Position numbers and translations under genes: made by a program. 64,000 bases of DNA. Origin: Corynebacterium meitnerae (GTDB lineage: Bacteria; Actinomycetota; Actinomycetes; Mycobacteriales; Mycobacteriaceae). Under the pieces are notes generated by a model. That model had not been told where the DNA came from. It did no database searches and saw only the letters and a list, made by a program, of their open reading frames with translations. Shown here in pieces: positions 7,953 to 17,081 of this stretch (its first letter is position 1; every line of letters begins with the position of its first letter). The stretch spans positions 1 to 64,000 of the forward strand of contig NZ_JAKMUS010000001.1 in assembly GCF_027570075.1 (NCBI RefSeq), read 5' to 3'.

Positions 7953-9500
7953 ATGCGTGCTTCACACCGCCCATCCCGTCGGGTCCGTACTGTTGCTGCT
8001 TTTGCAGTCAGTCTGTCCGTGGGGATGGGCGTTTCCGCGTGTACAGCAAAACCTGAACTCACCGCCGAGAAGCTGTCCGAGACAGATGCCCTGCTTCATT
8101 CCTTAGTTGAGGGCGGCTCCACAGTTCTCGCGGATGTTGATGGCACGGGCATCGATGCCTCTAAGGCGTTCTTTGAAACCGCCAATGACGTGGTCATTTC
8201 GGCCTCATCCCAGGATGCTCAGCTCAAGGCAGCCGCTATCGCCGTTGACCTTGGCGCGCCGATGCTGATCCGTCATCCGGGCACGGAAGAGGGCGTGGAG
8301 AAGGAGGTCTCCCGCCTCGGTGCGCAGCGCCGAATTCAGGTTTCATCAGAGGATCCCGCGGACACTTCCATGGAGGCGGAGGAAGACGCGGAGGACCTCG
8401 CGCTTATCGACGAAACCCCGCCCCTTGCCCCTGACGCAGGTCCCGGCGTACCCCAGATCATCGAACGCGGTGCATCCTCGGTGAATCCAGCCAAAACCCC
8501 AGTTCTGGCAACTGAGGCGACCTCGTTGGCAGCGGTGGCCACTGCGACTGCAAAGCGCATTCCCATCACGGTGTTGTCCCATCCGGATCCCCGCGTGACC
8601 CGGGAATCAATGGATCAGGTTCAAGGCAAGCAGGCGGTTGCGCTTGGCCACCAGTTCGGTTCGTCCGAGTATTTCCGTGGAGCCGTCGACATGGCTGCCA
8701 ACGGCGAACTCCCGGGTGGGGGCGGACTCGTCTTCCCCGGCCGGCGTATGGTTGCGCTCTACGGTCACCCGTCGGGTCCCGCTTTGGGGCAGATGGGGGA
8801 GCAGCCGCCAGCTGAGGCGGTGCAGGTCGCCCAGAATTGGGTGGAGCAGTACCGCGAGTACACCGATGAGCTCATCATCCCGGCATTTGAGGTCATTGCG
8901 ACGGTGGCCTCCGGTGGACCCGGGGATGATGGCAATTTCACTAATGAGACGGATCCCGCCGAGCTTGTGCCGTATATCGATGCGATCACCGAAGCGGGTG
9001 GGTACGCCGTGATTGACTTGCAGCCGGGTCTCGCTACGTTCAAGGAGCAGGCTCTCATCTACGAGGAGCTGCTCAAGCGCCCCAACGTGGGCTTGGCTCT
9101 GGATGCTGAATGGAAACTAAAGCCGGGGCAGGCGCCGGCAGCACAGGTGGGTTCCGCAGATGCCGCGGGGATTAACGAGGTCACCGAGTGGCTGGCGGAG
9201 CTCACCCGGACAAACAACCTGCCGCAGAAGGCCCTCATCGTCCACCAGTTCCAGGTGGCGATGCTGCCGGACCGCCAGAACATCAACACCGACCACCCAG
9301 AGCTGTCCTTCATCCTTCATGCTGATGGTCACGGCACTCCGGGCCAGAAATTCGATACCTGGAACATCCTGCTGGAGAACCTCGATCCGCGCTTCTTCGT
9401 GGCGTGGAAGAACTTCATCGATGAGGACCAACCGATGTTCACTCCGGAGCAGACCTATACCCAGGTGAATCCTCGTCCGTGGTTTGTCAGCTACCAGTAG
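7953..9500 (+). CDS. Large lipoprotein: CW-binding-like domain plus probable TIM-barrel domain
   Basis: A 515-residue protein with a basic N-terminus, a hydrophobic segment and a lipobox VSAC (Cys32). Residues 40-270 match the lipoprotein at 4160-5125: ASKAFFETANDVVISASSQ, LGAPMLI, a long acidic insert, then VLSHPDPRVTRESMD and VALGHQFGSSEYF. The C-terminal 240 residues are additional and read like a barrel hydrolase (YAVIDLQPGLATF, NVGLALDAEWKLKPG, KALIVHQFQ, ISFILHADGHG-like). I cannot assign a catalytic activity. It may be a wall-active enzyme whose first half serves as a binding module. Confidence 0.7.
   Translation: MRASHRPSRRVRTVAAFAVSLSVGMGVSACTAKPELTAEKLSETDALLHSLVEGGSTVLADVDGTGIDASKAFFETANDVVISASSQDAQLKAAAIAVDLGAPMLIRHPGTEEGVEKEVSRLGAQRRIQVSSEDPADTSMEAEEDAEDLALIDETPPLAPDAGPGVPQIIERGASSVNPAKTPVLATEATSLAAVATATAKRIPITVLSHPDPRVTRESMDQVQGKQAVALGHQFGSSEYFRGAVDMAANGELPGGGGLVFPGRRMVALYGHPSGPALGQMGEQPPAEAVQVAQNWVEQYREYTDELIIPAFEVIATVASGGPGDDGNFTNETDPAELVPYIDAITEAGGYAVIDLQPGLATFKEQALIYEELLKRPNVGLALDAEWKLKPGQAPAAQVGSADAAGINEVTEWLAELTRTNNLPQKALIVHQFQVAMLPDRQNINTDHPELSFILHADGHGTPGQKFDTWNILLENLDPRFFVAWKNFIDEDQPMFTPEQTYTQVNPRPWFVSYQ
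8402..8412 (-). repeat. CGTCGATAAGC motif, reverse
   Basis: Exact copy inside the lipoprotein gene; in that frame it encodes Leu-Ile-Asp-Glu. Confidence 0.8.
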
Positions 9501-9570
9501 TTGACCTACTTCACAGAGCAAAACCGTCAAAGCGTGTATGCGTGGCCGGAGTTTCTGGCACTCTAAGCGC

Positions 9571-11433
9571 ATGACAGTTGAGCTCGATGAGGTGCGTGGC
9601 TTCCTCGCCCAGCACGAACCGTTTTCACACCTGCCGGACGAGGCCTTGTCCGCTCTGCCGCGGCACATGCAGATTATTTACGTGCGTCGTGGCGAAGTGA
9701 TCATTTCGCGCGGTCAGGTCAATGACAATCTGTACATCATTCGTTCGGGCGCGGTGGATGTGCTCGCCGAAGGTGATGCGCTCATTGACCGGCGCGAGTC
9801 CGGCCGCAACTTTGGGTATTCCACACTTGTTGGTGCCCCGGAGTCGGAGTACACGATGGTCGCCGTGGAGGACAGCATTCTGCTTGTCCTGCCGCGCGAG
9901 GCGTTCACAACGCTTATCGACGAACACCCCGACATCCTCCGCTTCTTCCAATCCTTGTCCCGCCGCGTAGCTGCCTACGCCCAGGAGCTCAATGATCCCG
10001 GCAATTCGGACACTCTCCGCACCAACGTCAGCGAGATGATCAAGACCGGCAACTTGGTCACGGTGGAAGCTACCGCATCCATCCGCGATGCAGCTGTGCG
10101 GATGACGGAGTGTGACGTGTCGTGCATCGTGGTCACGCCAGGGGACAAGGACGGGGAGATCGGCATTCTCACTGACCGCGATCTGCGTGGTCGCGTGGTT
10201 GCGCAAGGCTTTTCGACGGATGCGCCCGTCTCCGATGTCATGACCTCCCCAGTGCGCACCATCGGCGCAGAAACCCTGCTCTTTGAAGCCATGTTGGTGA
10301 TGAGTGAGCACGGCATCCACCACCTTCCTGTCGTGGAGTCGGGGTCGGAGATCATTGGTGTTCTGACCAGTAGTGACGTCATGCATCAGCTGCAGTCGGA
10401 CCCGATTTATCTCGCTGCGGATGTGGCCGGCAGCACCAGGGAAGAGCTGCGTGATGCATACAAGCGCGCGGCGGCGGTGGCGGCGAGGTTTGTGGAGAGG
10501 GGGTCGTCGGCAAGCGATGTGCAACACCTTCTCACTGGCATTGCGGATGCGATTGCGCGGCGTCTCGCTGAGCTGGCCTATGAAGAACTTGGCCCTGCGC
10601 CGGTGCCTTTCGCTTTTGTGGCTGTGGGCTCCCAAGCACGGCGGGAGATGGGCCCGGCTTCTGATCAGGACAACGCGCTGGTGCTGTCCGAGCTTTACGA
10701 CGAAGCCGCACACGGCGAGTACTTCCAACGCTTCACCGACTACATCTGCATGGGCCTTGCGGATGCCGGGCAGGCGCTGTGTCCAGGCGACATGATGGCG
10801 TCCTCGCCGCAATGGCGGATGACGGAGAGTGAGTGGAACCGAACCTTCCACGGCTGGATCACTGCTCCGGAGTCTGAGGCGCTGCTGAACGCTCAGGTGT
10901 TCTTTGATTTCCGGTGTCTGTTTGGGGATGAGGAGATGGCGCAGCGAGTGCATGAGAACGCCGTTGTGTCCGCGCGTGGCTCGAAGCGCCTCCACGCGCA
11001 TTTAGCTGCATTGGCTACGCGGCGTGAACCGCCGATCGGGTTCTTCCGCGGGTTTGTGGTGGAGCGGTCCGGTGAATACGCGGACACTCTGGATGTGAAG
11101 AAGGGTGGTACCGCGGCCGTTGTGCAGATGGCACGGCTGTACGGAATTCTGGCAGGCACCACCGTTGTGGGCACGCAGGAACGCATCGAGCAAGCCGCTG
11201 GTGAGAGTATCTCCGTTCGGGGTGCCGAGGACCTTCAACGCGCGTACAACCACATCTCCAACCTGGCGCTGCGCCACCAAGCAGAACAGGTGCGGACGGG
11301 GGAGACGCCGAACTACCACATAGATCCGTCGAAAATGGCTTCGTTGGACCGTGATGCGCTGCGGGACTCGTTCCGCATTATTAAGGCGCTCCAGGCTGCC
11401 ATGGCTTCGAAGTTCCCAGTGAGGTCGATCTAG
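9571..11433 (+). CDS. CNB-CBS-DUF294 nucleotidyltransferase-like protein
   Basis: A 620-residue cytoplasmic protein with four modules. Residues 10-125 form a cyclic-nucleotide-binding-type beta barrel (GEVIISRGQVNDNLYIIRSGAVDVL). Residues 150-275 hold two CBS repeats (GILTDRDLRGRVV, DVMTSPVRT, IGVLTSSDVMHQ), a typical adenosine-nucleotide sensor. From about residue 300 comes a DUF294 nucleotidyltransferase-like domain with the motif VGSQARREMGPASDQDNALV, related to GlnD. The C-terminal partner domain follows. The whole resembles a signal-controlled nucleotidyltransferase with unknown target. The exonuclease gene starts at the base after its stop, so the two are probably translated together. 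No clear -10 or ribosome site decides the start. Confidence 0.85.
   Translation: MTVELDEVRGFLAQHEPFSHLPDEALSALPRHMQIIYVRRGEVIISRGQVNDNLYIIRSGAVDVLAEGDALIDRRESGRNFGYSTLVGAPESEYTMVAVEDSILLVLPREAFTTLIDEHPDILRFFQSLSRRVAAYAQELNDPGNSDTLRTNVSEMIKTGNLVTVEATASIRDAAVRMTECDVSCIVVTPGDKDGEIGILTDRDLRGRVVAQGFSTDAPVSDVMTSPVRTIGAETLLFEAMLVMSEHGIHHLPVVESGSEIIGVLTSSDVMHQLQSDPIYLAADVAGSTREELRDAYKRAAAVAARFVERGSSASDVQHLLTGIADAIARRLAELAYEELGPAPVPFAFVAVGSQARREMGPASDQDNALVLSELYDEAAHGEYFQRFTDYICMGLADAGQALCPGDMMASSPQWRMTESEWNRTFHGWITAPESEALLNAQVFFDFRCLFGDEEMAQRVHENAVVSARGSKRLHAHLAALATRREPPIGFFRGFVVERSGEYADTLDVKKGGTAAVVQMARLYGILAGTTVVGTQERIEQAAGESISVRGAEDLQRAYNHISNLALRHQAEQVRTGETPNYHIDPSKMASLDRDALRDSFRIIKALQAAMASKFPVRSI
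9912..9922 (-). repeat. CGTCGATAAGC motif, reverse
   Basis: Exact copy inside the CNB-CBS-DUF294 gene. Confidence 0.8.
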
Positions 11434-12018
11434 ATGCTCTCTGGTCTGTTTGGGCCTCCTAAGCGCGACATCGCCCCGGGGGCCTTGCTCGCGGTGGATG
11501 TGGAAACGACGGGACTGAAACCTGGCGTACATGAATTGGTGTCCATCGGCTGGGTGCCGGTGAATGACCGCGTGATTGACCTCTCCGGAGCGGGGTATTG
11601 CGTGCTCAGCGGGGCGCATGTGGGGGATTCAGCAACCGTTCATGGCGTGACTGATGAGGACGTGGAACGTGATGGCGTTCCAGCAGCGGAAGCCCTCCAG
11701 AAGTTTCTGAAAGCTGTGGAGGGACGAAAGATCCTCGCGCACTTCGCCCAGATGGAAACAGGATTCTTGGGCGCGTTGCACAAAGATGTGTTTGGCAACA
11801 CATGGCGTGTCCGGGAGGACGAGGTGGTGGACACGATGACCATGGAGCGCCGCCGCATGGAACGCAAGGGAACTTACCCGCGTGGTGAAGACCTGCGCTT
11901 GGCGCGTGTGCGCCGCAGACATGGTCTGCCTGAATATGGCAATCACAATGCATTGACGGACGCGATTGCATGCGCGGAGGTTTACCTGGCGCTCACCGCT
12001 GCGAAGGAGGATAACTAA
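11434..12018 (+). CDS. DEDDh 3'-5' exonuclease (DnaQ-like)
   Basis: A 194-residue exonuclease of the DNA polymerase III epsilon superfamily. Exo I is LLAVDVETTGL (Asp and Glu of the metal site), Exo II lies around ILAHFAQMETGFL, and Exo III is NHNALTDAIACAEVYL with the His-x4-Asp spacing of the DEDDh class. It is shorter than the replicative epsilon subunit and lacks a polymerase-binding tail, so it is probably a nuclease for repair or for RNA/small oligonucleotides. It begins immediately after the stop of the DUF294 protein. The pairing suggests that the upstream protein regulates or shares a substrate with it; this is inference. Confidence 0.88.
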   Translation: MLSGLFGPPKRDIAPGALLAVDVETTGLKPGVHELVSIGWVPVNDRVIDLSGAGYCVLSGAHVGDSATVHGVTDEDVERDGVPAAEALQKFLKAVEGRKILAHFAQMETGFLGALHKDVFGNTWRVREDEVVDTMTMERRRMERKGTYPRGEDLRLARVRRRHGLPEYGNHNALTDAIACAEVYLALTAAKEDN

Positions 12019-12069
12019 GCCAGAAAAAGATTGTGCTGGGTTGGAGCCACCGCCCGCTCCGCGCTGGCG

Positions 12070-12075
12070 TATGCT
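12070..12075 (+). promoter_or_regulatory. -10 element TATGCT, leaderless start of the FAH-family gene
   Basis: TATGCT ends 7 nt before the ATG at 12083 and argues against the ATG at 12071 as start. Confidence 0.5.
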
Positions 12076-12082
12076 CTTCTGC

Positions 12083-12874
12083 ATGCGTTTTGGACGAATT
12101 GCGACACCTGAGGGAATGACCTTCGCGGTCATCGATGACGAGGGCACTACTGCCAAGCAGATTAAAGGCACCCCGTTCACGGAGCCGGAGTACACCGGTA
12201 AGGAGTGGGCACTAGAGGACGTGCGCCTCCTGGCACCGATGCTGCCCAGCAAGGTGGTAGCCATTGGCCGCAATTACGCCGACCACGTTGCCGAGGTGTT
12301 TAAGCAGTCCGCTGAGCACCTGCCGCCGACTCTGTTTATTAAGCCGCCGACAGCTGTCATCGGCCCGGAAGCCGCCATTAAGATCCCGGACTTCGCCACC
12401 CGCGTTGAGTTTGAGGGTGAGCTGGCGCTCGTTATCGGCACCCCGTGCAAGAACGTCAAGGCAGAGGACTGGAAGTCTGTTGTTCGCGGTGTGACCATCG
12501 TGAATGACGTTTCCTCACGTGACCTGCAGTTCGCCGATGGCCAGTGGGCGCGCGCTAAGGGTATTGATACATTCTGCCCGCTCGGCCCGTGGATCGAGAC
12601 GGATCTGGACAAGTTTGATTTTGATGATCTGCCCATCAAGGCTCACCTGACCCACGATGGTGTCACGGAGACGAAGCAGGACTCGAACTCGAACCAGATG
12701 ATCTGGAAGCTTGGCAAGATCATCGAGTTCATTACCGCTTCCTACACCCTCTTGCCAGGCGACGTCATCTGCACTGGCTCCCCGGCAGGCACCGCAGAGA
12801 TGGTCCCGGGGGACGTGATCGAGGTCGAGGTCGAGGGGATTGGCTCGCTGCGCAACCCGGTTGAGCGGGCTTAA
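12083..12874 (+). CDS. Fumarylacetoacetate hydrolase-family protein (oxaloacetate decarboxylase-like)
   Basis: A 263-residue enzyme of the FAH superfamily. Visible signatures are VAIGRNYADH, LFIKPPTAVIGP, VEFEGELALVIG with the metal-binding Glu residues, VSSRDLQF, and the closing CTGSPAGTAEMVPGDVIEVE. In C. glutamicum a gene in the same place before gltX (Cg1458) encodes a soluble oxaloacetate decarboxylase, and this protein is probably its ortholog. Family members also hydrolyse or isomerise acylpyruvates, so the substrate is not proven. The last 4 nt overlap the end of the convergent isochorismate synthase gene. Confidence 0.88.
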   Translation: MRFGRIATPEGMTFAVIDDEGTTAKQIKGTPFTEPEYTGKEWALEDVRLLAPMLPSKVVAIGRNYADHVAEVFKQSAEHLPPTLFIKPPTAVIGPEAAIKIPDFATRVEFEGELALVIGTPCKNVKAEDWKSVVRGVTIVNDVSSRDLQFADGQWARAKGIDTFCPLGPWIETDLDKFDFDDLPIKAHLTHDGVTETKQDSNSNQMIWKLGKIIEFITASYTLLPGDVICTGSPAGTAEMVPGDVIEVEVEGIGSLRNPVERA

Positions 12875-13995
12875 AGTCCCAGCGCACGCTGGATAGTGAG
12901 GAGCTTCGCGGTTGTTTCCGCAAGCTCCTCTTCTGCGTTTGAGGAGGCAACGAGTCCGCCACCGGCCCAAGCACGGGCGGCCGTACCGTCCTCATTGACC
13001 TGAGCGCAGCGGATGGCCACGACGTATTCGCCGTCGCCATCAGAGGTCGACCAGCCGACTGCGCCGGCGTAGAAAGAACGGTCCGATTCGGCGGTGGTGA
13101 TGAGTGCCTCGGCCGCATGCTGCGGTGTGCCACAGACCGCTGGGGTGGGGTAGAGCTTCGCAGCTAGTTCAAGCGCACTCGGTGCCGGATCTTTCAGCAC
13201 ACCACTGATGGGGGTAGCCAGGTGCCACATTTCATTCGTGGCCTCAAGCTGTGGCCGTGAAGGGATGTTGAGCTCGGTACACAGGGGCTCAAGAATCTCC
13301 CGGATGTGTTCCACAACGTAAGAATGCTCTTCGAGGTTCTTCTCCGAAGCCGCGAGTTCCTGGCCCGCTGCCGCATCTGCATCCGGGTCTTCCGGATTGC
13401 GTGGCGCCGATCCAGCGAGCGGATACGAGTAGATGTTGCGCCCTTCACGGCGAATGAGAAGCTCCGGTGATGAACCCACAATCGTGTGGCCCTTCAATCC
13501 AGCGGGTGAGAGATCCGCCATGAATCCATCGCGTGTGTGAGAAAGGTCGATGAGCCGCGCGGCCACGAGGCGCGGATCAACAGGAGGATCAAACTCAAAG
13601 TCAACGGCGCGGGCCAGGACGACCTTGTCCAGCAAAGACTCACGGATCGTGTCAATCGCCGCTTCGACGCGCCGCAAGTGTTCGCGGGGTTCTGGGTCGT
13701 AACCCACTAAGCGCGCATTAACGACGGCCCCCGGGCCCGTCCTGTAATACTCATGCGGCTGCAGGCACCCTGGTTCCCGCACAATCCGCTCTGGGACAGT
13801 GAGTGCCGCCGGCGCATCGCGGTCGAAGGGGAGTGCGCCCACGATCATGTCCACGGCGCCTTTGTCGAGGGCCTGGACTGCGCTCCACACATCGGTAAAC
13901 GTCGATGCCGCTCCTTGGGTACGCACGGAGCCTGATGGCCGGGACAGAGCAAAGTCCGGGGCAGAATCGGGTGCGGAATCAGGGCGGGAGGACAT
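12871..13995 (-). CDS. Isochorismate synthase
   Basis: A 374-residue chorismate-using enzyme that converts chorismate to isochorismate for menaquinone (MenF type) or catecholate siderophores (EntC/DhbC type). Family motifs are LLDKVVLARAVDFEF, YPLAGSAPRNPE, SEKNLEEHSYVVEHI with the catalytic Glu, HLATPISGVL, TPAVCGTPQHAA, and FYAGAVGWSTSDGDGEYVVAIRCA at the Mg2+ site. Residues 1-20 are a low-complexity Asp/Ser/Pro stretch. No other menaquinone or siderophore genes are adjacent. As corynebacteria use menaquinone, that pathway is the likelier one. Neighbouring genes point the other way on both sides. Confidence 0.88.
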   Translation of the reverse strand: MSSRPDSAPDSAPDFALSRPSGSVRTQGAASTFTDVWSAVQALDKGAVDMIVGALPFDRDAPAALTVPERIVREPGCLQPHEYYRTGPGAVVNARLVGYDPEPREHLRRVEAAIDTIRESLLDKVVLARAVDFEFDPPVDPRLVAARLIDLSHTRDGFMADLSPAGLKGHTIVGSSPELLIRREGRNIYSYPLAGSAPRNPEDPDADAAAGQELAASEKNLEEHSYVVEHIREILEPLCTELNIPSRPQLEATNEMWHLATPISGVLKDPAPSALELAAKLYPTPAVCGTPQHAAEALITTAESDRSFYAGAVGWSTSDGDGEYVVAIRCAQVNEDGTAARAWAGGGLVASSNAEEELAETTAKLLTIQRALGL

Positions 13996-14003
13996 GAGGT
14001 TTC

Positions 14004-14009
14004 ATCTTA
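14004..14009 (-). promoter_or_regulatory. -10 element TAAGAT, leaderless start of isochorismate synthase
   Basis: On the minus strand TAAGAT ends 8 nt before the ATG at 13995. Confidence 0.5.
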
Positions 14010-14129
14010 GCGGGTGAGGCATGTAGACCCAGAGGGAGGATGACAGCAAAAACACATCCCGCGTTGAAGAAACTTTCACGTGTTACTAATGTGTTCAGAG
14101 TCAATGAATGGGGTGTGTGTTGCGGCGAG

Positions 14130-14140
14130 CGTCGATAAGC
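14130..14140 (+). repeat. CGTCGATAAGC motif, forward
   Basis: Exact copy 30 nt before the esterase start codon, in its leader. Confidence 0.8.
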
Positions 14141-14170
14141 ACATGCGAACCGATCTTTCGAAGGACCACC

Positions 14171-15208
14171 ATGAAGCTGTTTTCTTCGCGCCTGTCTGCA
14201 ATCGCTGCCGGGGCTTTGCTCGCTGTCTCTCTTGTGCAGGCGCCCGCGCACGCGCAGCTGCCTGATATTTCCGCGATCACCGCGCCGTCAAGCCAGGCGG
14301 CCTTTGACGCGAACCGTGCGTGGAATGGCCTCGCGGATCAGATCAACAGCGCGCTGCCACAGGGATCCTCTGTGCCGCGCAACATCATTCCGCAGCCGGC
14401 CCCGATTAATCCGCCGGCAGCTGCTTGGCGTCCCGCTGGGCCGCAGCCAGTGGGCAACGGGCACAGCGGCGAGCTTTCCGTTAATGGGCGCGGGTACCTC
14501 ATCCACGTGCCGCATGGCTACAACCCATCGCGTGCTTGGCCGGTCATGGTGGCGTACTCCGCATACCAGGACACCGCGGAGCACTTCCGTGGTTACTCGC
14601 GGCTGCGTGAATCTGCCGTGGGGCGCGATGCCATCATCGTGTACCCGCGTGCGATTGGTCGGTCCTGGGAGGGCTCGCCGACCGCTGCCTCGCGTCCTGG
14701 CCAGGACATTGCCTTTGTGCGCGCGATGATCAATGATTTGCACCGTCACTACAACATTGACCGCGGCCGAATTTACGCCACCGGTATGTCTACGGGTGGC
14801 GGCATGGCCGCTGTTTCTGCGTGTCACATGGCCGATATCTTCGCTGGCGTTGCCGGTGTTTCCGGTGCCTACTACGCGCCCGTGAATGCTGGGTGCCAGA
14901 ACATTCCGGTCGCCTTCCTTGCGTACCACGGCACCGGCGACACGTTGACGAACTACCACGGTGGTGTGCGCCACGGCGTCCCGTACTTGGGTGTGCCGCA
15001 GATGTTCAGCTCCTATGAGCGCCGTAATGGCTGCCACGTCGGTCGCATTAGCCAGGCGCCGGTTGGCTTCAATGCAACGCGAGTGTCCGCAAATGGATGC
15101 TCCAAGCCGGTTCAGTCCATCAAGGTGCACGGGTCCAACCACACGTGGTGGTACAACCCGTCTGTGGCCGATGACATGTGGGCGGTTCTCTCCCACGTGA
15201 GGAAGTAA
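14171..15208 (+). CDS. Secreted PHB-depolymerase/LpqC-type esterase
   Basis: A 345-residue exported alpha/beta hydrolase. The signal peptide (MKLFSSRLSAIAAGALLAVSLVQAPAHA) has a likely cleavage after AHA. A Pro-rich linker reaches to about residue 95. The catalytic domain follows the carbohydrate-esterase-1/LpqC family: GRGYLIHVPHGYNPSRAWPVMV, then the nucleophile elbow GMSTGGGM (the family usually has GxSxG). The acid is probably in YHGTGDTLTNYHGG and the His in HGSNHTWW. The ATG at 14171 follows GAAGGA with good spacing; an in-frame reading from 14108 lacks both signal logic and ribosome site. Natural substrate unknown. Confidence 0.85.
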   Translation: MKLFSSRLSAIAAGALLAVSLVQAPAHAQLPDISAITAPSSQAAFDANRAWNGLADQINSALPQGSSVPRNIIPQPAPINPPAAAWRPAGPQPVGNGHSGELSVNGRGYLIHVPHGYNPSRAWPVMVAYSAYQDTAEHFRGYSRLRESAVGRDAIIVYPRAIGRSWEGSPTAASRPGQDIAFVRAMINDLHRHYNIDRGRIYATGMSTGGGMAAVSACHMADIFAGVAGVSGAYYAPVNAGCQNIPVAFLAYHGTGDTLTNYHGGVRHGVPYLGVPQMFSSYERRNGCHVGRISQAPVGFNATRVSANGCSKPVQSIKVHGSNHTWWYNPSVADDMWAVLSHVRK

Positions 15209-15222
15209 AAAAGGCAGCGCGC

Positions 15223-15228
15223 TACAGT
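15223..15228 (+). promoter_or_regulatory. -10 element TACAGT, leaderless start of gltX
   Basis: TACAGT ends 7 nt before the ATG at 15236. The GTG at 15230 would lie within this spacer. Confidence 0.6.
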
Positions 15229-15235
15229 TGTGGGC

Positions 15236-16738
15236 ATGACTGACTCTGCCGCATCTGTACGCGTTCGTTTCTGCCCATCACCTACCGGTACGCCCCACGT
15301 GGGCATGGTGCGCACGGCGCTGTTTAACTGGGCGCAAGCGCGCCACACTGGGGGAAAGCTCGTGTTCCGCATCGAGGATACTGATGCCAAGCGTGACTCT
15401 GAAGAGTCCTACCAGGCGATCATTGATTCGCTGACCTGGCTTGGCATGGAATGGGACGAAGGTGTGGTCAAGGGGGGACCGCACGAGCCGTACCGCCAGT
15501 CCCAGCGCATGGATATCTACAAGGACATCCTGGACAAGCTGATTGAGGCCGGCGAGGTCTACCCGGCGTACTCCACCGCCGACGAGGTCAAGGAGCGTCA
15601 CATCGCCGCCGGCCGCGACCCGCAGCTCGGCTACGACAACTTTGACCGCGACCTCACCGAGGAGCAGGTCGCTGCCTTCAAGGCGGAAGGCCGCGAACCG
15701 GTCTGGCGTCTGCGCATGCCGGACAAGGACTGGAAGTGGCACGACCTCGTGCGCGGTGATGTGGAATTCAAGTCCGCCACCCAGCCGGACTACGTCGTTG
15801 CGCGTTCCAACGGTGCGCCGCTGTACACCCTGGTGAACCCTGTCGATGACGCGCTCATGGGCATCACACATGTCCTGCGCGGCGAGGACCTGCTCTCGTC
15901 CACCCCGCGTCAGCTCGCTTTGTACGAGGCACTGCAGCGCATCGGTGTCACCGATTTCACCCCGGAATTCGGTCACCTGCCGTTCGTGATGGGGCAGGGC
16001 AACAAGAAGCTGTCCAAGCGTGACCCAGAGTCCAACCTGTTCAACCACCGCGACAACGGCATCATCCCGGAGGGCATGATCAACTACTTGGCCCTGCTCG
16101 GGTGGTCCCTGTCGGCCGACCAGGACATCTTCACGGTGGATGAGTTTGTGAAGGCCTTCGACGTGTCTGACGTGCTGGCCAACCCGGCTCGCTTCGACCA
16201 GAAGAAGCTTGAGGCCATCAACGCGGATCACATTCGCATGCTCGAGCCGGAGGACTTCAAGAACCGCCTGCGCGAGTACCTCACCGAGTACACCGACTTC
16301 CCGGCTGATTACCCGGCTGACAAGTTCGCCATCGCCGCGGACCTTGTGCAGACGCGCATCAAGGTTCTCTCCGACGCATACGGTCTGCTGAAGTTCCTGG
16401 TCACCCCGGATGCTGAGCTCGCCCTCGATGAGCGCGCCGCGAAGAAGAACCTCAAGGAAGCAGCCATCGAGCCGCTCGACGCTGGCATTGCCGCGCTGGA
16501 AGCAGTCGGGGAGTGGACTACGCCGAACATCGAAGCAGCACTCAACAAGGCGCTTATCGACGACCTCGGCCTCAAACCCCGCGTCGCCTTCGGCGCCCTG
16601 CGCGTCGGTGTCTCTGGCGAAGCTGTTTCCCCGCCGCTGTTCGAGTCCATGGAGCTCCTCGGCCGCGAATCCACGCTCGCTCGTTTGCGTGCTGCACGCG
16701 CCGTCACGCCATTCGTGGCAGAAGAGCCAGCACAGTAG
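15236..16738 (+). CDS. gltX: Glutamyl-tRNA synthetase
   Basis: Class I aminoacyl-tRNA synthetase of 500 residues that charges tRNA-Glu. In bacteria without GlnRS it also mischarges tRNA-Gln as the first step of Gln-tRNA formation. The HIGH-type signature is [10 protein letters not shown] and the KMSKS-type signature is [24 protein letters not shown] and [20 protein letters not shown] are standard catalytic-domain segments. The C-terminal anticodon-binding region is of normal length. tRNA-Gln(CTG) and two tRNA-Glu(CTC) genes follow on the same strand, so enzyme and substrates are clustered. Confidence 0.97.
   Translation: MTDSAASVRVRFCPSPTGTPHVGMVRTALFNWAQARHTGGKLVFRIEDTDAKRDSEESYQAIIDSLTWLGMEWDEGVVKGGPHEPYRQSQRMDIYKDILDKLIEAGEVYPAYSTADEVKERHIAAGRDPQLGYDNFDRDLTEEQVAAFKAEGREPVWRLRMPDKDWKWHDLVRGDVEFKSATQPDYVVARSNGAPLYTLVNPVDDALMGITHVLRGEDLLSSTPRQLALYEALQRIGVTDFTPEFGHLPFVMGQGNKKLSKRDPESNLFNHRDNGIIPEGMINYLALLGWSLSADQDIFTVDEFVKAFDVSDVLANPARFDQKKLEAINADHIRMLEPEDFKNRLREYLTEYTDFPADYPADKFAIAADLVQTRIKVLSDAYGLLKFLVTPDAELALDERAAKKNLKEAAIEPLDAGIAALEAVGEWTTPNIEAALNKALIDDLGLKPRVAFGALRVGVSGEAVSPPLFESMELLGRESTLARLRAARAVTPFVAEEPAQ
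16552..16562 (-). repeat. CGTCGATAAGC motif, reverse
   Basis: Exact copy in the 3' part of gltX, encoding Leu-Ile-Asp-Asp. Confidence 0.8.
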
Positions 16739-16745
16739 AAATCAC

Positions 16746-16766
16746 AGCAGGGTAGTTTGCCCTGCT
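16746..16766 (+). terminator. Hairpin after gltX, weak terminator candidate
   Basis: AGCAGGG / CCCTGCT, a 7-bp stem with a 7-nt loop, 8 nt after the gltX stop. No T-run follows, so termination is uncertain. Confidence 0.35.
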
Positions 16767-16802
16767 ATGTGGGGTACTATTTACCGCGCCTGAGCAGGCG
16801 AT

Positions 16803-16832
16803 TTGGTGCTATAGCTCGGGCGTGGTTATAGT
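16803..16832 (+). promoter_or_regulatory. Promoter of the tRNA-Gln/Glu cluster
   Basis: TTGGTG at 16803-16808 and TATAGT at 16827-16832 with an 18-nt spacer, about 52 nt before tRNA-Gln. Confidence 0.6.
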
Positions 16833-16884
16833 ATCCCACGTTGTCTTGAACAGCTTAAGAACTTAAGAAGTTCAACAGCAACGA

Positions 16885-16956
16885 TGGCCTATGGTGTAAT
16901 TGGCAACACTACGGTTTCTGGTACCGTCATTCTAGGTTCGAGTCCTGGTAGGCCAG
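16885..16956 (+). tRNA. tRNA-Gln(CTG)
   Basis: A 72-nt cloverleaf. The 7-bp acceptor is TGGCCTA/TAGGCCA, and the anticodon arm ACGGT-TTCTGGT-ACCGT has CTG in the loop. The T arm has GGTTCGAGTCC. CCA is not encoded. Confidence 0.95.
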
Positions 16957-17002
16957 CTGCAGAGAATTAGCAATAAGGATCTGCAGGACAAAAAGTCCTT
17001 AC

Positions 17003-17075
17003 GCCCCGTTCGTCTAGCGGCCTAGGACGTCGCCCTCTCACGGCGGTAACACGGGTTCAAATCCCGTACGGGGTA
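17003..17075 (+). tRNA. tRNA-Glu(CTC), copy 1
   Basis: 73 nt. Acceptor GCCCCGT/ACGGGGT, anticodon loop CTCTCAC with CTC, T loop GGTTCAAATCC. It is identical in sequence to the copy at 17255. Confidence 0.95.
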
Positions 17076-17081
17076 CAACGA

